A program made the translations under genes and the position numbers. The notes beneath the pieces are model-generated. The model was not told where the DNA came from, did no database searches, and saw nothing but the letters and a program-made list of their open reading frames with translations. DNA of 64,000 nucleotides. Source: Odiellus spinosus. Lineage: Eukaryota; Arthropoda; Arachnida; Opiliones; Phalangiidae. This document shows, in pieces, positions 28,801 to 39,800 of this stretch. Every line of letters begins with the position of its first letter. Positions within the stretch are counted from its first letter, which is position 1. The stretch covers positions 1,364,001 through 1,428,000 of the forward strand of contig OY987225.1 in the NCBI GenBank assembly GCA_963920705.1, written 5' to 3'.

Positions 28801-29195
28801 GATTGACAGAAAATTCCAAGTCTTTATACCAGATATAAAAGAATAAAAACATACAAACTGACCACAGTATAAACCGATTTCTATAAGATGCTACTTACAT
28901 ATATGAAATTTACATAGTCGTAAACATTCTTTTCTGAAGCAACGTCCACTTGGGCTTCACATCCTGAACCATAAACCAAAAATACCTTATGGTGAGTGTC
29001 CAGAAAATTGCGCATTGGCTGCGGTGCATAGTTCCGTCTGATGAATTTTTGAATGTCACGGGGAGATTCATTCAATATAGCTCCGAGTAAGTCTTTTGTT
29101 ATAAGTTCTCCTCCATTGAAATTATTATCTTCTCGAATTGTGTTTGAAAAATATAGTATCGCTTCAATATCCTTTTTAGATTGGTTACAACACAT
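19886..29195 (-). CDS. Paralog of the winged-helix-repeat gene (gene B, partial model)
   Basis: Exon 1 (28899-29195) is 297 nt in phase 0 with a GTAAGT donor, exactly like exon 1 of gene A, and contains YAPQPMRNFLDTHHKVF. Exon 2 starts at 27833 after a TTTTTTAAG acceptor in phase 0 and carries the second repeat (KCFDQFISCHYKIFPES, then TGLSVRVKS). Its 3' end is unresolved; the frame runs to a stop at 27396. A terminal exon at 19886-20161 (276 nt, phase 0) encodes a tail matching gene A's last exon, with TFIEANYGYDDFIQDFISK and CQTISSGQIL against TFVDANYKYDDNLQDLFSK and CQTISSGEIL. I did not find the third repeat or the low-complexity exon in the 7 kb between. The gene may be shortened, or decaying. 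It is convergent with gene A. Confidence 0.65.
20253..20411. mobile_element. Family B inverted-repeat element, copy 3
   Basis: CCCTTACCAAAAAAAGTTAG at one end and CTAACTTTTTTCCGTAAGGG at the other. It lies about 90 bp upstream of the terminal exon of gene B, within its intron. Confidence 0.8.
22002..22148. mobile_element. Family O inverted-repeat element, copy 1
   Basis: Ends CGTGGTTTAGATTAAAA and TTGATCTGAACCACCC, with AGCTTCTATGGAAGGATAA inside. In the long intron of gene B. Confidence 0.6.
22790..22980. mobile_element. Inner-arm fragment related to family F
   Basis: Holds an inverted pair around GAAAATAGGCTTAGCTGGATT and its imperfect reverse complement (AATCCAGCTTATCCTATTTT-like). This matches the inner arms of the element at 1809-2251. 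No terminal TTAA motif was seen. Confidence 0.5.
23036..23420. repeat. 26-bp tandem array, about 14 units
   Basis: The unit is GACGAGTTTGGACAAATAATC followed by GAATG or AAATG. Variation accumulates toward both ends. It lies in the long intron of winged-helix gene B and produces spurious open frames on the minus strand. Confidence 0.92.
23685..24023. mobile_element. Family E inverted-repeat element, copy 1
   Basis: Long terminal inverted repeats beginning CAAGAATAGATT and including ACACAAGAATATGGAA. The flanks ATATAGC and ATATAGT match in 6 of 7 positions. Noncoding; the interior is inverted relative to copy 2. Confidence 0.82.
24578..24912. mobile_element. Family A inverted-repeat element, copy 2
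   Basis: Same structure and interior as copy 1. The flanking 7-mers are GCTGTAT (24571-24577) and GTTGTAT (24913-24919), one mismatch. It lies in the long putative intron of winged-helix gene B. Confidence 0.88.
25094..25218. mobile_element. Family B inverted-repeat element, copy 4
   Basis: CCCTTACCAAAAAGTTAG and CTAACTTTTTTCAGTAAGGG termini; the shortest well-preserved copy. Confidence 0.8.
25523..26002. mobile_element. Family G long inverted repeat flanked by TTAA
   Basis: Arms of about 180 bp with TTAA at both edges and ends AGGGAGAATGAAAGGCC / GGCCTTTCATTCTCCCT. It shares the AGGGAGAATG terminus with family F, so the two are probably sister families mobilised by a TTAA-targeting transposase such as piggyBac or Kolobok. 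Confidence 0.85.
26663..27149. mobile_element. Family D inverted-repeat element, copy 1
   Basis: Termini CACAGGTAAATCATG and, at the other end, the reverse complement of CACAAGTAAATCATC. Exact 7-bp duplication TCGTTAC at 26656-26662 and 27150-27156. Noncoding, unusually GC-rich interior with runs such as GCGCGGGGAGAGAGG. About 487 bp. Confidence 0.88.
28490..28790. repeat. Degenerate interspersed motif block (GGGCAGAAATAGAC)
   Basis: The words CCTGGGCAGAAATAG, GAGTAGAAATAGACAGG and GGGCACAAATAGACACG recur in both orientations at irregular spacing. A sister vocabulary with GGCCTAAATAGCC recurs at 23525-23605, 24275-24360, 30110-30190, 34110-34235 and 36190-36300. Probably decayed copies of one AT/GC-mixed repeat family. 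Confidence 0.5.
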
Positions 29196-30476
29196 TCCTG
29201 TTCTTCAGAATTTCTTATATAAACAAATCAAAACTGATGTAAGTGGGAGGTCCCAGAGTAATTGTAAAACTCTTCAAAGTCAGAACACTATGAGATTGAG
29301 AGTGGTACAGTAGAATTCGGAAGTAAGGAACCGAATTTGTAGCAGACAGCACGATGTAGTTTAAGGGCTGAGAAATAAATTTAAATTAGTTTTTTAAAAC
29401 TTGTCACACTATATTATCTCTATGGAAATAGTTACTTTTACACATTTTTCCGTGATCTCTATCTTCTCACATTTGTTAGGCATCGGAAAGGAAAGAACCC
29501 TCTCATATGTGGAATGTCGTCCAATAATGCGGACGACTTTTTTTTATTTCCGTCCCAGGCTTGGGATAAGCTTGTCTGCTTTGAAGTCTGCGAAAAATAT
29601 TTGTTGCATGTTTGTGAGTCTTTGAAAGTGTTTTGTAACCTTGGGTTAGTAAACTTTTGATAGTGTTACAAATAGGTTTTAATTTTAGTTATATTAACGT
29701 TTTAGTTAACAAGATTAACTATTAGCTAAAAAGGAGCTATGAGGATCTATTAAATAATTGATATGAACAAGTGTTTATATGAAAGGTCAACTACAAAGAG
29801 TGCCTTGTAAGTTAAATTACTGAAAAATAATTATCTATTTGTGCCCTACTGCGCTGGGTAAAAAAAAATGCTTTAATTGCTTTAAAGTGCATGGATTCCC
29901 GCTTCCACAACCCTGACAGAAATCCCCGTGATAGCTGGTACATTTTGCATCAATACTTCGAATTGAATTGGTAGTTTCTGTCTCTTCAAGCTCAATTAAC
30001 CATTTTATAAAAGCATAGAGATTGCAAACTCGTATAATTTGTCATCTTCTAGCTTGGGGGTAAAGTAAATGTAGATGGGACCATGTCTATTTGGACTTTT
30101 TTTTTCAGCCAAAATAGCCACCCAGCTTAGCTCCCACTTGGCCCCCACTACTTTGGCTCAAAAAACCAGCTGAAATAGCCCACAATTTAACTTTGGTATT
30201 TTGGCCAGTTTTTTAGGTTTCTGTAATTATTATTCTAAAATGAGTTGCGGTGACTCGCTTATTTGAGCTCGGCCCGTACATTAGATTCTTTCTCGGCGCA
30301 CCAAGATGTCTTTGATCTCATTATATCTGAATGTAGGCCTAACCTTTAAATTTGAGACAAATATAGCATAGCAGGCGCGAGACTATATTAATAATTAGTA
30401 TTTTGGTAATTTACCGCGTAAATTACCGATTTAGAACTCTACACTGGCTCAATTAATCTTTAACTTTTCCCTTCAG

Positions 30477-33400
30477 GTGGTTGGTCTATCACAGCGTCAG
30501 AAACTGCTCCCATAAAACCGTGCCAGGAAGTCGATACGTTAAACCCCTAGCTGGAGTAAAGCAGTACTTGGTTCAGAAATGTTTCACGTTCATACGTAGT
30601 TACGAACTAATTTTAGAGAAGAAGTTTCCAAGGGCCTTTAAAGTCTATCAAGTCTTTTCCGTCGGTGCGTGTCTTATTTATAAGTTACGAGAAGGCCTTA
30701 ATGGTACTGACTGATATTGTTTTAGGTACGAAAGAGTTGTATACTGATGTTAGAGAATATATCAGAATTTCCCAAGAATTGAGAAAAGGCAAAGCTGTGC
30801 GAGACCTTAAACGAAAAGAATTGGAAATATATTTCCAGGTTAAATAATTTAACCTTTAGCGAGAGTAGTAACAAAAGTATAAGAGTTTGACCCTGTTCCT
30901 TTCAAAGGTTCCCAAAGACTTGTTGAAAGTTTCTCCAACCTTAGCAATCGCTGCCTTTCCTTTCGCCAACTACGTTATCTTTCCACTAGCGTAAGTATTT
31001 GTGACCATTTTTTTTCCTCGTTCAACCATTACCCACTTTAATTCTCTGGCTTTCCATTGGTCTCGCTTGCCAAAAAAAAAAAAAAAAAAAAAAAAAACTG
31101 CTCGTGAAGAGGTCTTCAAGAAGTCCTCTAAATACGTCTTTTGCGCTTTAATAGACCATGAGTTCTTGTTGACCTCTTTGACCAACTTGGTTTTATGTTA
31201 AGGGCTCTGTTGAAAAATACAAGGAGACTTTAGCCGCAGCTGATTCTAAATCAGGGTCACGTATTAATTAAATACCTAGTTGGGCTTCCCAACTATAAGG
31301 GAAGGTTATTTGTGAAAAATATTACAACTCAATGTCAGATATTAAATCGGTGCAATTCACCCAAACCCCCACACGAATAACTCTTTCCTTTTAAAAGAAT
31401 AAGGAAATAAACATGGGCAGAGTTATTTGCGAAAGGTTTGGCTGAATTGCACTGATTACAAAATTTAATTCTTCAAAGATGTAATATAGTATATGCCCAT
31501 TTTGAATTGTAATATCTGTCACAAATAGCCTTTCTAGCTGCAGATAAGCTCTTAAAACGACAATCTAGTGAGAACGTAGCTTTAGACTTCGAGAAACCAA
31601 TGTAAATGCTGATTTACAAAGAGGGATTTAAATTTAAAGGAAACTACATTTTTCTTTGCAGTTACGCTTTTCCTAAACAATTCCTTTCGTCTCATTTCTG
31701 GAGTTTACAACAAAAAGTTGATTTTGCTCTCAAAGCCCAACGTAGAAAACTACTTCATTATAGACCCGTATTTCGAATAATTCAGAGCAAAGTTAAAAAT
31801 ATCGAAGACGCTTCTCTTAAGGATGTTTGCTCAAATATATTCTATAAGGTATTGGGTTGATCGTTAAAAAAAAATGGAATTATTTGGTGGGCTTAAGCCA
31901 AAATGATTTATTTTATAAAGATTGGTAGTGGTGATCATCCTCCAATCAGTGATATTATCAAAGTCAAACCTTTATTCGAAGACGGGCCTTATTCGCTCTA
32001 TTCTCTGACGTCAATGCATTTGGTATAACCCCTAAAAAAAGGTTGAACAAATGAAACTAAGTTGGTTTTATTGTATAAAGTACCGTAAAAGCGAGAAAAA
32101 ATAGAAGTACACGCTGGGATTTGTTAAGCTATGAACTACTTAAAAAAGTGGGGGGGGGGGGGGGGGGACTACTTCTGTCCTTTCATAGAATGACGTGAAA
32201 CCAGCTACTACAGCTAGGTTGCCTAAAAGTTCTGTGGTGCAAAATATCTTTTAACAAGAGGTATCCAGACAGTCTGGATAAACGTGGAGTGATGGTCAAT
32301 CGAGTACTCGGTAACCGCGTAAAAAATGTAAATGTTTCTTACCCGCTCAAAAAAATAAATCAAAAAATAAATGGAGAAAAGAGTTTGCGCCAGATGGCGC
32401 CAGGGACTCCAGCCAGAGAGAGAGAAAACTCTCCACTGTCGACGAAAACATGGGTTTAACACGAAAAATTTGCCCTTTTTTAGGAGCGACGCGAAGGAGA
32501 GTAAGCGCGCTGAAAGCTACGTTCCTTCCCCCAACTACATCTGTATTTCGAGCTATCTTTTTATAACGTGTAGTGATGACGTCATCACTCCACGTAAAAA
32601 CTGAAAAATTTATTTTACAGTTAGGGAATACTGGCTATTAGACTCGCTTGTAACTTTTAAGTTTGGTTGAGCTCCACCCACCCTTTTAGTACGCTACAAA
32701 CATAACAGCGTGAAGCAATATACAAACCTTGGCTAATAGGGTCTACTTACGAGCAACATATGCCCTTAGATAAATAAGTACTTTGGAAAAATGGTCTAGG
32801 TAAAAAGATGAGTTTATAGAACACTTCAAGGAAATATAGGACGTGTTTGAAAATATATTATTTTATAGTAATTATAGGATCACTGGGCGTCCTGGGTTCT
32901 ATTTAGCTCGTGTGGTGCAACAGGATTATGCTGGAAAGTTATTTTCGGCAGACTGATGGCTACAATGTATACAGAAACTTCAGGTGGACAACTCTAGCCC
33001 CCTTTCTCAAAAAAATTAAAATCAGAGCTTCTTACGGATTTTTTTGTATGTTTGTTAGTTTATCAATTGATTGAAAAGGTAGTAGTTGGTCCAAAAGCTC
33101 TCCAAATTTATTAAATGAACCATTTTTCTTAACCGTAAAGTAGCATTCTCGTAAATAATTTTATTGTAAAATATCATTACGGACGAGTTATGGCCTTTCA
33201 TAGGTTTAGACAAGAAGATACATCACACAAATCTAGCTTACAAATTAACTAAAGGCGGACGACAGTATCTAGAGAAGCTTGATAGGTCATGACGTCATAT
33301 CCGCCACACTATTTAAAATTCATATTATCGTGGCTAGATACTCTATTTACCAATAGCTACTTTGCAGCTTCTGGTAAAACAATATTCAAATTTAATTCTA

Positions 33401-34519
33401 GCGTTATGTAATTAACGTCGCTCTAAAATTTATGCGAGCCAGTCAAGTACGCTTTCGGATACTGTGTACTTATATTTGTTTCTCGGTTTAAAGTTATTGA
33501 ACTTAACAAATTTCTGGAGCTTTTCATACTTCAAATAACAGCAACTTGTTTCATGATTTGAGCATAGATTATGCGGTATAGCTTTTTTTTTAATTAGACA
33601 GGGCTCTGTCGCCTGCATGACTTGAGTACTCGTCTTGGTAAAAGACATCGGCTCTGGAACCACGCTGGATTTATCAGAGAAATGGATTTGGCAATTCTCA
33701 GGGAAGGTTTGCACGAAATGTCTTTGGAGGAGTTACGAAGAGTGAGTGTGTTAGCTGTCTTATACATTGTATAATGTTTGTGGTTCGACATTTGGTTGCG
33801 TTGTTATAGTAGACACTCAACTGCTTACTCAATTCAGGCCTGGTAAAATTGATCTCGCGCCTTACACTTGGTTTTCCTTTTCAAGAATAGAAAAAAAATC
33901 GGAAGGATTTGTTTTACTTTTCAAACTGACGTCATGGATTTTTTCAATTCTTGAAAAGAAATTCGCTTGTTTTTTGACGAGGCCCAAAATGAGTTGGGTT
34001 GTGTGTCTAATTTAAGATTAACATCCACAAAACCAAAATCTTAGGGACCAAAATCACGATTTTTATGGTGATTAGGGACCAAATCACGATTTTATGGTGG
34101 TTTAGGGGCCTCAAAAAAAAGTATGGGGCTTTAGGTATTTTAGGGACCTGGTGGGATCCCTGCTAGTGGCTATTTTGGCCCAAACCCCTTTTACAGGCAA
34201 AATAGGCCCAAAATTTGGGCCTAAATAGCCACTTTGCAATAATATCCTTTTATCGACGCTTTAGGCTTGTTTCCTTCGAGGTTTGAATCCATTAGGGCAA
34301 AGCAAGGAGGAGATTGCCACTTGGTTGCAACAATGGATAGACGTATCTATTAACCTCGATAGTAAGTCTCATTCATTCGAATGCGGGTCTTAGTGTCGCA
34401 ATATTGTACCTAAATGGAAAATTCAAATTTTTTTATAAGGAAATAGCTTGTCTCTGCTTCTTCATTTACCACTTTTCTTGGCGTACAATCGGCCAAGCAA
34501 TTGGGGCCTAATTCATTGA
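30477..34519 (+). CDS. LETMD1: LETM1 domain-containing protein 1 (N-terminus not found)
   Basis: A mitochondrial inner-membrane protein with a LETM1-type domain. Seven exons are supported: 30477-30664, 30726-30838, 30909-30990, 31662-31848, 31921-32022, 33598-33741 and 34265-34361, ending with 34440-34519 (stop TGA). Recognisable blocks are LEKKFPRAFKVYQVF, the membrane-linked FPFANYVIFPLA, YAFPKQFLSSHFWSLQQKVD, and the C-terminal ACFLRGLNPLG and SLSLLLHLPLFLAYN, all matching the family in order. The first intron (30665-30725) is only 61 nt; the GTGCGT donor was chosen because it gives a gap-free match to the family. The first listed exon begins mid-codon, so one or more 5' exons with the start codon and mitochondrial targeting sequence lie upstream and were not identified. 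The 33742-34264 intron holds a repeat related to the 60.9-63.3 kb element. Confidence 0.9.
33925..34005. mobile_element. Arm fragment of the 60.9-63.3 kb element family
   Basis: TTTTTTCAATTCTTGAAAAG and the following AAATTCGCTTG...GAGTTGGGTTG match 63210-63280 in order. It lies in the last-but-two intron of LETMD1. Confidence 0.6.
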
Positions 34520-36333
34520 AAGTTGCGTAGGAAAACTGTACAACGCAACTAGAGACGATTAACTTGAATTCAATGTAAACTGTACATAAGTCATATTTAA
34601 TGTAATATAAAATATTTATTAAATATTTGTCAAGTCACTAGATCGTGCTTTACAAGGCGGGGAGGGGATATAGAGGGGTTTAAGCGCTTTCATAAGTACT
34701 AGAATTTCTCATAAGTATGCTAATTAAGGAATCTTTTTATTAACATCTTGTTTAACGGAAATGACGTGTTTTTAACCAGCTGACGATAATTAAGTTATTT
34801 ATTCCACTTCCGTACAATGGAATACACGATAGCATAGTTATTATTGCAAAGGCTTGGGGTTTATAAATTATGATGATCGTGGTTATTTATCTCCACGCTT
34901 TTATTTTTTAGAAAAAATTCTGAAAAAAGATTTTCTTATCAGTCACTGATAAAAATTAAGTTTGTTATCCAACTTTTAACGTAAGAACTGTTTCATTGGA
35001 GTAAAATTTTGTTGCGTCACTAGAAAAGCTTTAAATTGGGGATAAAATTAAATATTTCAATATTTTGAATTTGTATGGTTGTGTTTTTAAAGGGATAAAG
35101 ACGCAGATGTTTTGGTACAAAGCTTGTTTAAGGCTGCTTTTCCGCCAAAAGTTACCGATTTAAAACACTAGATGGCGCTCAACATCGAATAAGGATCCCC
35201 TTTTTCGTTGGGATATCGAGAAGGGCCATATATTAAAAAACCCAGTTGGGCTGCCCAACTATAAAGGAAGGCTATTTGTGACGGATATTACAATTCAGAA
35301 CGGGCAGATTTTAAATTTTGAAATCAGCGCAATTTAGTCAAACCTTTCACGAATTTTTGGTGAATTTTGAATGGAACAAATCCCAAACCCTGTAATTAAC
35401 TCTGTACAGGTAAAAAATTTAAATGCAAAATGTCGAATTTTGATATTATTTTTAACTTTTTCTTTTTCCTTATTCCTTCGACTTTTCTAGTTTAAGACCC
35501 ATAGTCCTATAATTTTTTAAAAAGCTTATCATGGTTAAAAACTTAACACTTGCCTTGAATAGTGTTTTGGAAGTTTAGAAATTCCTCGGTGGGAACTTCA
35601 CAAACAATATATTTTGGACTAAAACAGAATTTGTTGGTCCATGTGTTTTATGTTCCGTATATAGGAGAGGTACTTTTTGGCATACTTACGAGATGTTACC
35701 TATGATGCTTCCTATGATGCTTCCTATGCAAGCGTGTTTCAAAAGGGAAATGCAGTAATATGAGTTTAATATTTAAATCTATCAGGGTTGCCACAGATCA
35801 GGCAAAAATCTGGAAATTTAACAATTAAGAGTCGGGGAATTTTATCACAAATTTGGTGACCCCGAAAATGATGCCTCGTGTCAGATAATGACATATTGAA
35901 AAAATGAAAATATAGTATTGTCATTTGTCAGGGCAGAAGTGAATATCTCTGCGCTGCTTTATACCTTTTCTTCGATGGGTAATTACCATCGAATTAAGAA
36001 TGAAAAGAAAACTTTGCAATAAAATGAAGTTCTATATTTATTCAAGTAGAAGATAGGAATCTCACTCAGAGCATGTTCCTAAAGGAAGGGGAAATTATTA
36101 TAGATATCCCTCTAGAAGATTTAAAATAGTAACCCAAGGGGAAAGGTATTACCTAATCCTATGCCTTTCATATTAAAATGGCCCTTTCTTTTCAGGCCTA
36201 AATAACTACCACGTCTATTAGGCATAATTTTTGGCCCTAAATAAACGCGGCCGTTGCTATTTAGGCCCAAATGTTTGGGAAAAAAATAGCCTCCACTAAA
36301 CTATAGACGCATTTAGTCAAAATTTTCGCCTCA

Positions 36334-36449
36334 CCTTTACCAAAAAAAGTTAGTCTTAATAGGTCTTGGGGAAGTCTTAAAGATGTCCCCAAGACTTTTG
36401 TAGTGTTCTTGAGGACCTCTTCAGATCAGACTAACTTTTTTCGGTAAGC
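36334..36449. mobile_element. Family B inverted-repeat element, copy 5
   Basis: CCTTTACCAAAAAAAGTTAG and CTAACTTTTTTCGGTAAG ends. It is downstream of the SYNRG stop codon, between SYNRG and LETMD1. Confidence 0.78.
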
Positions 36450-36867
36450 GACTCCGTATTAAAATGTAAATGTCTCTCTCAAAAGTCAATTTGACACGAC
36501 CCCGTAAGTATTCTCAACAAAAACCGATTCTTCAAATCGAAAAAAACTGTGTACATGAAAGAATTAATGTATTTAATATATATTAATTTACTTTATTTAC
36601 ACTTATCCTAGCACGTATGATTTCCTATAACAGTAATATACACGTTTTAACGGAAAATCCAGTTCAAAGAGGTTTTAAAACCAAATCTAACTGGTTTTAC
36701 TTTAGTAGAAAATAAGTTTTTTCGTAAGTATATCCTAAAAACGATCTCCATTCTTCAAAAAACGTCATTTATATAATTTATATATACAGAATATATATAT
36801 AGATTGATCAATTGGTTATAATATATCCTAAAATAAATCTAATCCGCAAATAGAAACAAAATATTTT

Positions 36868-39800
36868 TCATAAGAGTTCCGCATTTTGCAAAGCTGGAAG
36901 AAGTAAATCTACGCAATTGACCCAGACATTAGCGCAACTCGAGTGATATTGCCGGCCCCCGTAAGTTAATTTGACACATTCGTCTTCTCCAAATATCCCG
37001 CAGTTAGCATCCACGTCTAACAGACATACGCCGCAAGATTTTGACAGCGTTTCTGTAGTTGGACTTAAAATGGCTGACGAGAAGTCCAGTTTCATCTTTT
37101 CAGGCTAAAAATGATAAAGTTTGAAAGAATTTGGTTACATTTTCACACTGTTAAAACGTAAGGGCTACGTTACTCCAAAATTTTGCGTCAAACCCAAAAT
37201 AGTAAAATCAAAGGCAGCCTGATCGAGAGTAAAATTTAAAAGGTTTATCCTTCCCGTCTGCCAACATCCGCGCATCAAATTCCCGCCAAAACATTGAGTC
37301 ACGTGACGACACTAGATGTTTTTTATCTCCCCGATGGTTAAAGCCTGTCCTATTGTTTTTTACGCCCGCATCGAGTCTCAGTTTAACATTATCATTTCAC
37401 TTACTGGACATAATGGAGGAAAATGGAACAAGCGGGAACGTTAACGCTGCGATAGTTAATTTGGGAGAGATCTGCGCGCAAAATCTACTCAGTGGAGGAA
37501 CTACTTTGAAATCATAATCAAAACAATTCTTACAAGTTTATAGAAAGAAGAAATTCCACCAGCTAATTCTTCCCAAATCAGATCATTTTCATTGAGCGCA
37601 ATTTGAATATTGCCCGTGTATCGTCCGGAAGCCAACGATGACGCGTAGATACGTCGCACGATGCAAAAAACTTCCGTGACATCTAAAAATTTAAATTTGC
37701 TACAAAACTTGGAAAAAATATAATTTTTGGAAATTTGACTTACTTTCTAAGTAATCTCCAATTTCGTCAGTTTCAAACAACTCTTCTAAGCTTTCGTGGG
37801 AAAGTTCATTGCACGCGAAATAGAAGGTTGATCGAGCTTCGTCTAGAATGTCTCGACATTTTTCTAGACATCGAAGCCAATCAATAGCCACTTTATCCAG
37901 ACACACCTACCAATGGATAAAACATTGATTTAAGAGAGAATATTCATTATTTTGAGTCAGGCCATAGATAGCGTACAGAAATACAATAACGACTGTCCCA
38001 TATTCAATGACATCATTCGCATCTAAGAGATATCTGACCATTCTCTCATAGGTGCAGGATGACCACAAGAAAAATTGTAGGAAAATAGGAAGTTTTACAT
38101 CTATTTATAGCAATTTATAGGAAAATAAAGGTTTCAAATATTTAGGTTTAATTATACTGAGGAGAAAACTGGGCCTTATTTCTCATTCTTAAACTAAACT
38201 CAGTGAAGCGGATGACACTTAAATATTAATAAAGTGAAAATTAAGGAAAATAGTCAAAACTTATAGGAAAATATATTTTGAAAAAGCAGGGTGGTTCAGA
38301 TCAAAAACACTCAATAGCTTTTATAGAGGAATAAAATCAACATTGAGCGTGTGCTAATCGACTTCACTTTCTTCAAATTCGAGCGCGTAATAAAATGAAT
38401 TAGATTAGCACACCGTTTAACTTTACTATAATTCGAATCCTATTTTTTTTTTTTTTTTTTTGCGTTTTGTTGCGGTCACCCAGGGCATTACATTCTTTAA
38501 AACTATGGGCATATTTTGAATAAAACAGAGCTTGTACAAGACCTGGAAAAGTTTGGGTATTTCAAAAGGGACCCAAAATGTCAGGGAATTTGAAAATTAA
38601 TATGGGAAGTAATTGCTACATTTAACAAAAATGATTTGTTCACCATCATTTATTCGCAAGAGTTGAAGGAAAAAATATTCTGAACAAACTATTGACCCTG
38701 ATTGATACCAAAAGCTTGCAAACATAAGTAGAGTCACGTAAGAAATGGTCCGGGAAATTAACGAGAACGGCCGTGGAAATTAATATTAAATGATGAGGGA
38801 AACGTCAGGTAATAGGGCTGCCTGACAAGACTTATAGTATAACTTTTTCTAATCCCATTTTCCCTGACCTGTGGCAAATCTGCCACGTAATTTGACCTTT
38901 CCTCAGCTTCACCATCATCGAAGAATATTTCCAGTACCTCGCAAGTACAGTTACGTTTGCAGAAACTCTACTCTTTGCGTTTACAATCTACAGCGTTATG
39001 GGTTGTAATTCAACTAACAAAATTATTACTCAGACGAAGATACGAACAAGAAGATAGCAAACTGACCCATACCACATTCTAATAAAGACACGTAACATGG
39101 AAAAATGAAATAGACAAGATGAAATTTATTTCATCATATCTAATATATCAGTCAAAAATAAATTGGTTTTTACATACCGGCGTTTGACTTCTGATGAAAC
39201 TATAGCGGTCTGCGAGGGGAATTGCATTTACACTTGTCGAATCATAATCCACTTGCTCTCCTAAACAGAAAAACAAAACCAAATCTATATTAGATTGCTT
39301 GCTTTAAAATCTCCTTAATTCACTAGGAAATTAAGAAATAATTTAACCTATATATCATAATTTTAAAATGTGAATGACTTGTTTTTTAAACGGAAACTTG
39401 GAGCTTTTTAATTTATTTTTGGAATCAATGGATGCCAAAAAACGTGTTAAAAAATATTCAAACAATTAGTACACACGTTTTTGGTGTTTAATTTGTTTGG
39501 TTAAAGAATGTAAGTATAAATTCGGGACAATCATATTATTTCAGCCTTCAACAGCGCTCGCAATGCCGATTAAAAGAATAGGCCGATGTTTCATGCCCAA
39601 GACCTTCATGGACACCAAACTTGGTTATATACGGAAAACATAGGATTAAATTATCTCGAATAAAGGATATTATTAGAAATATTTCAGCAAGAAAATCTTA
39701 ATTAGTGAAAATTTAATTTTCAAGTTAGGAACTACTGACTATTGCACTCTCTCAAGTTTTTTAAAGCTGTGATATTTTTGGATTGAAAAATGTGCCAATG

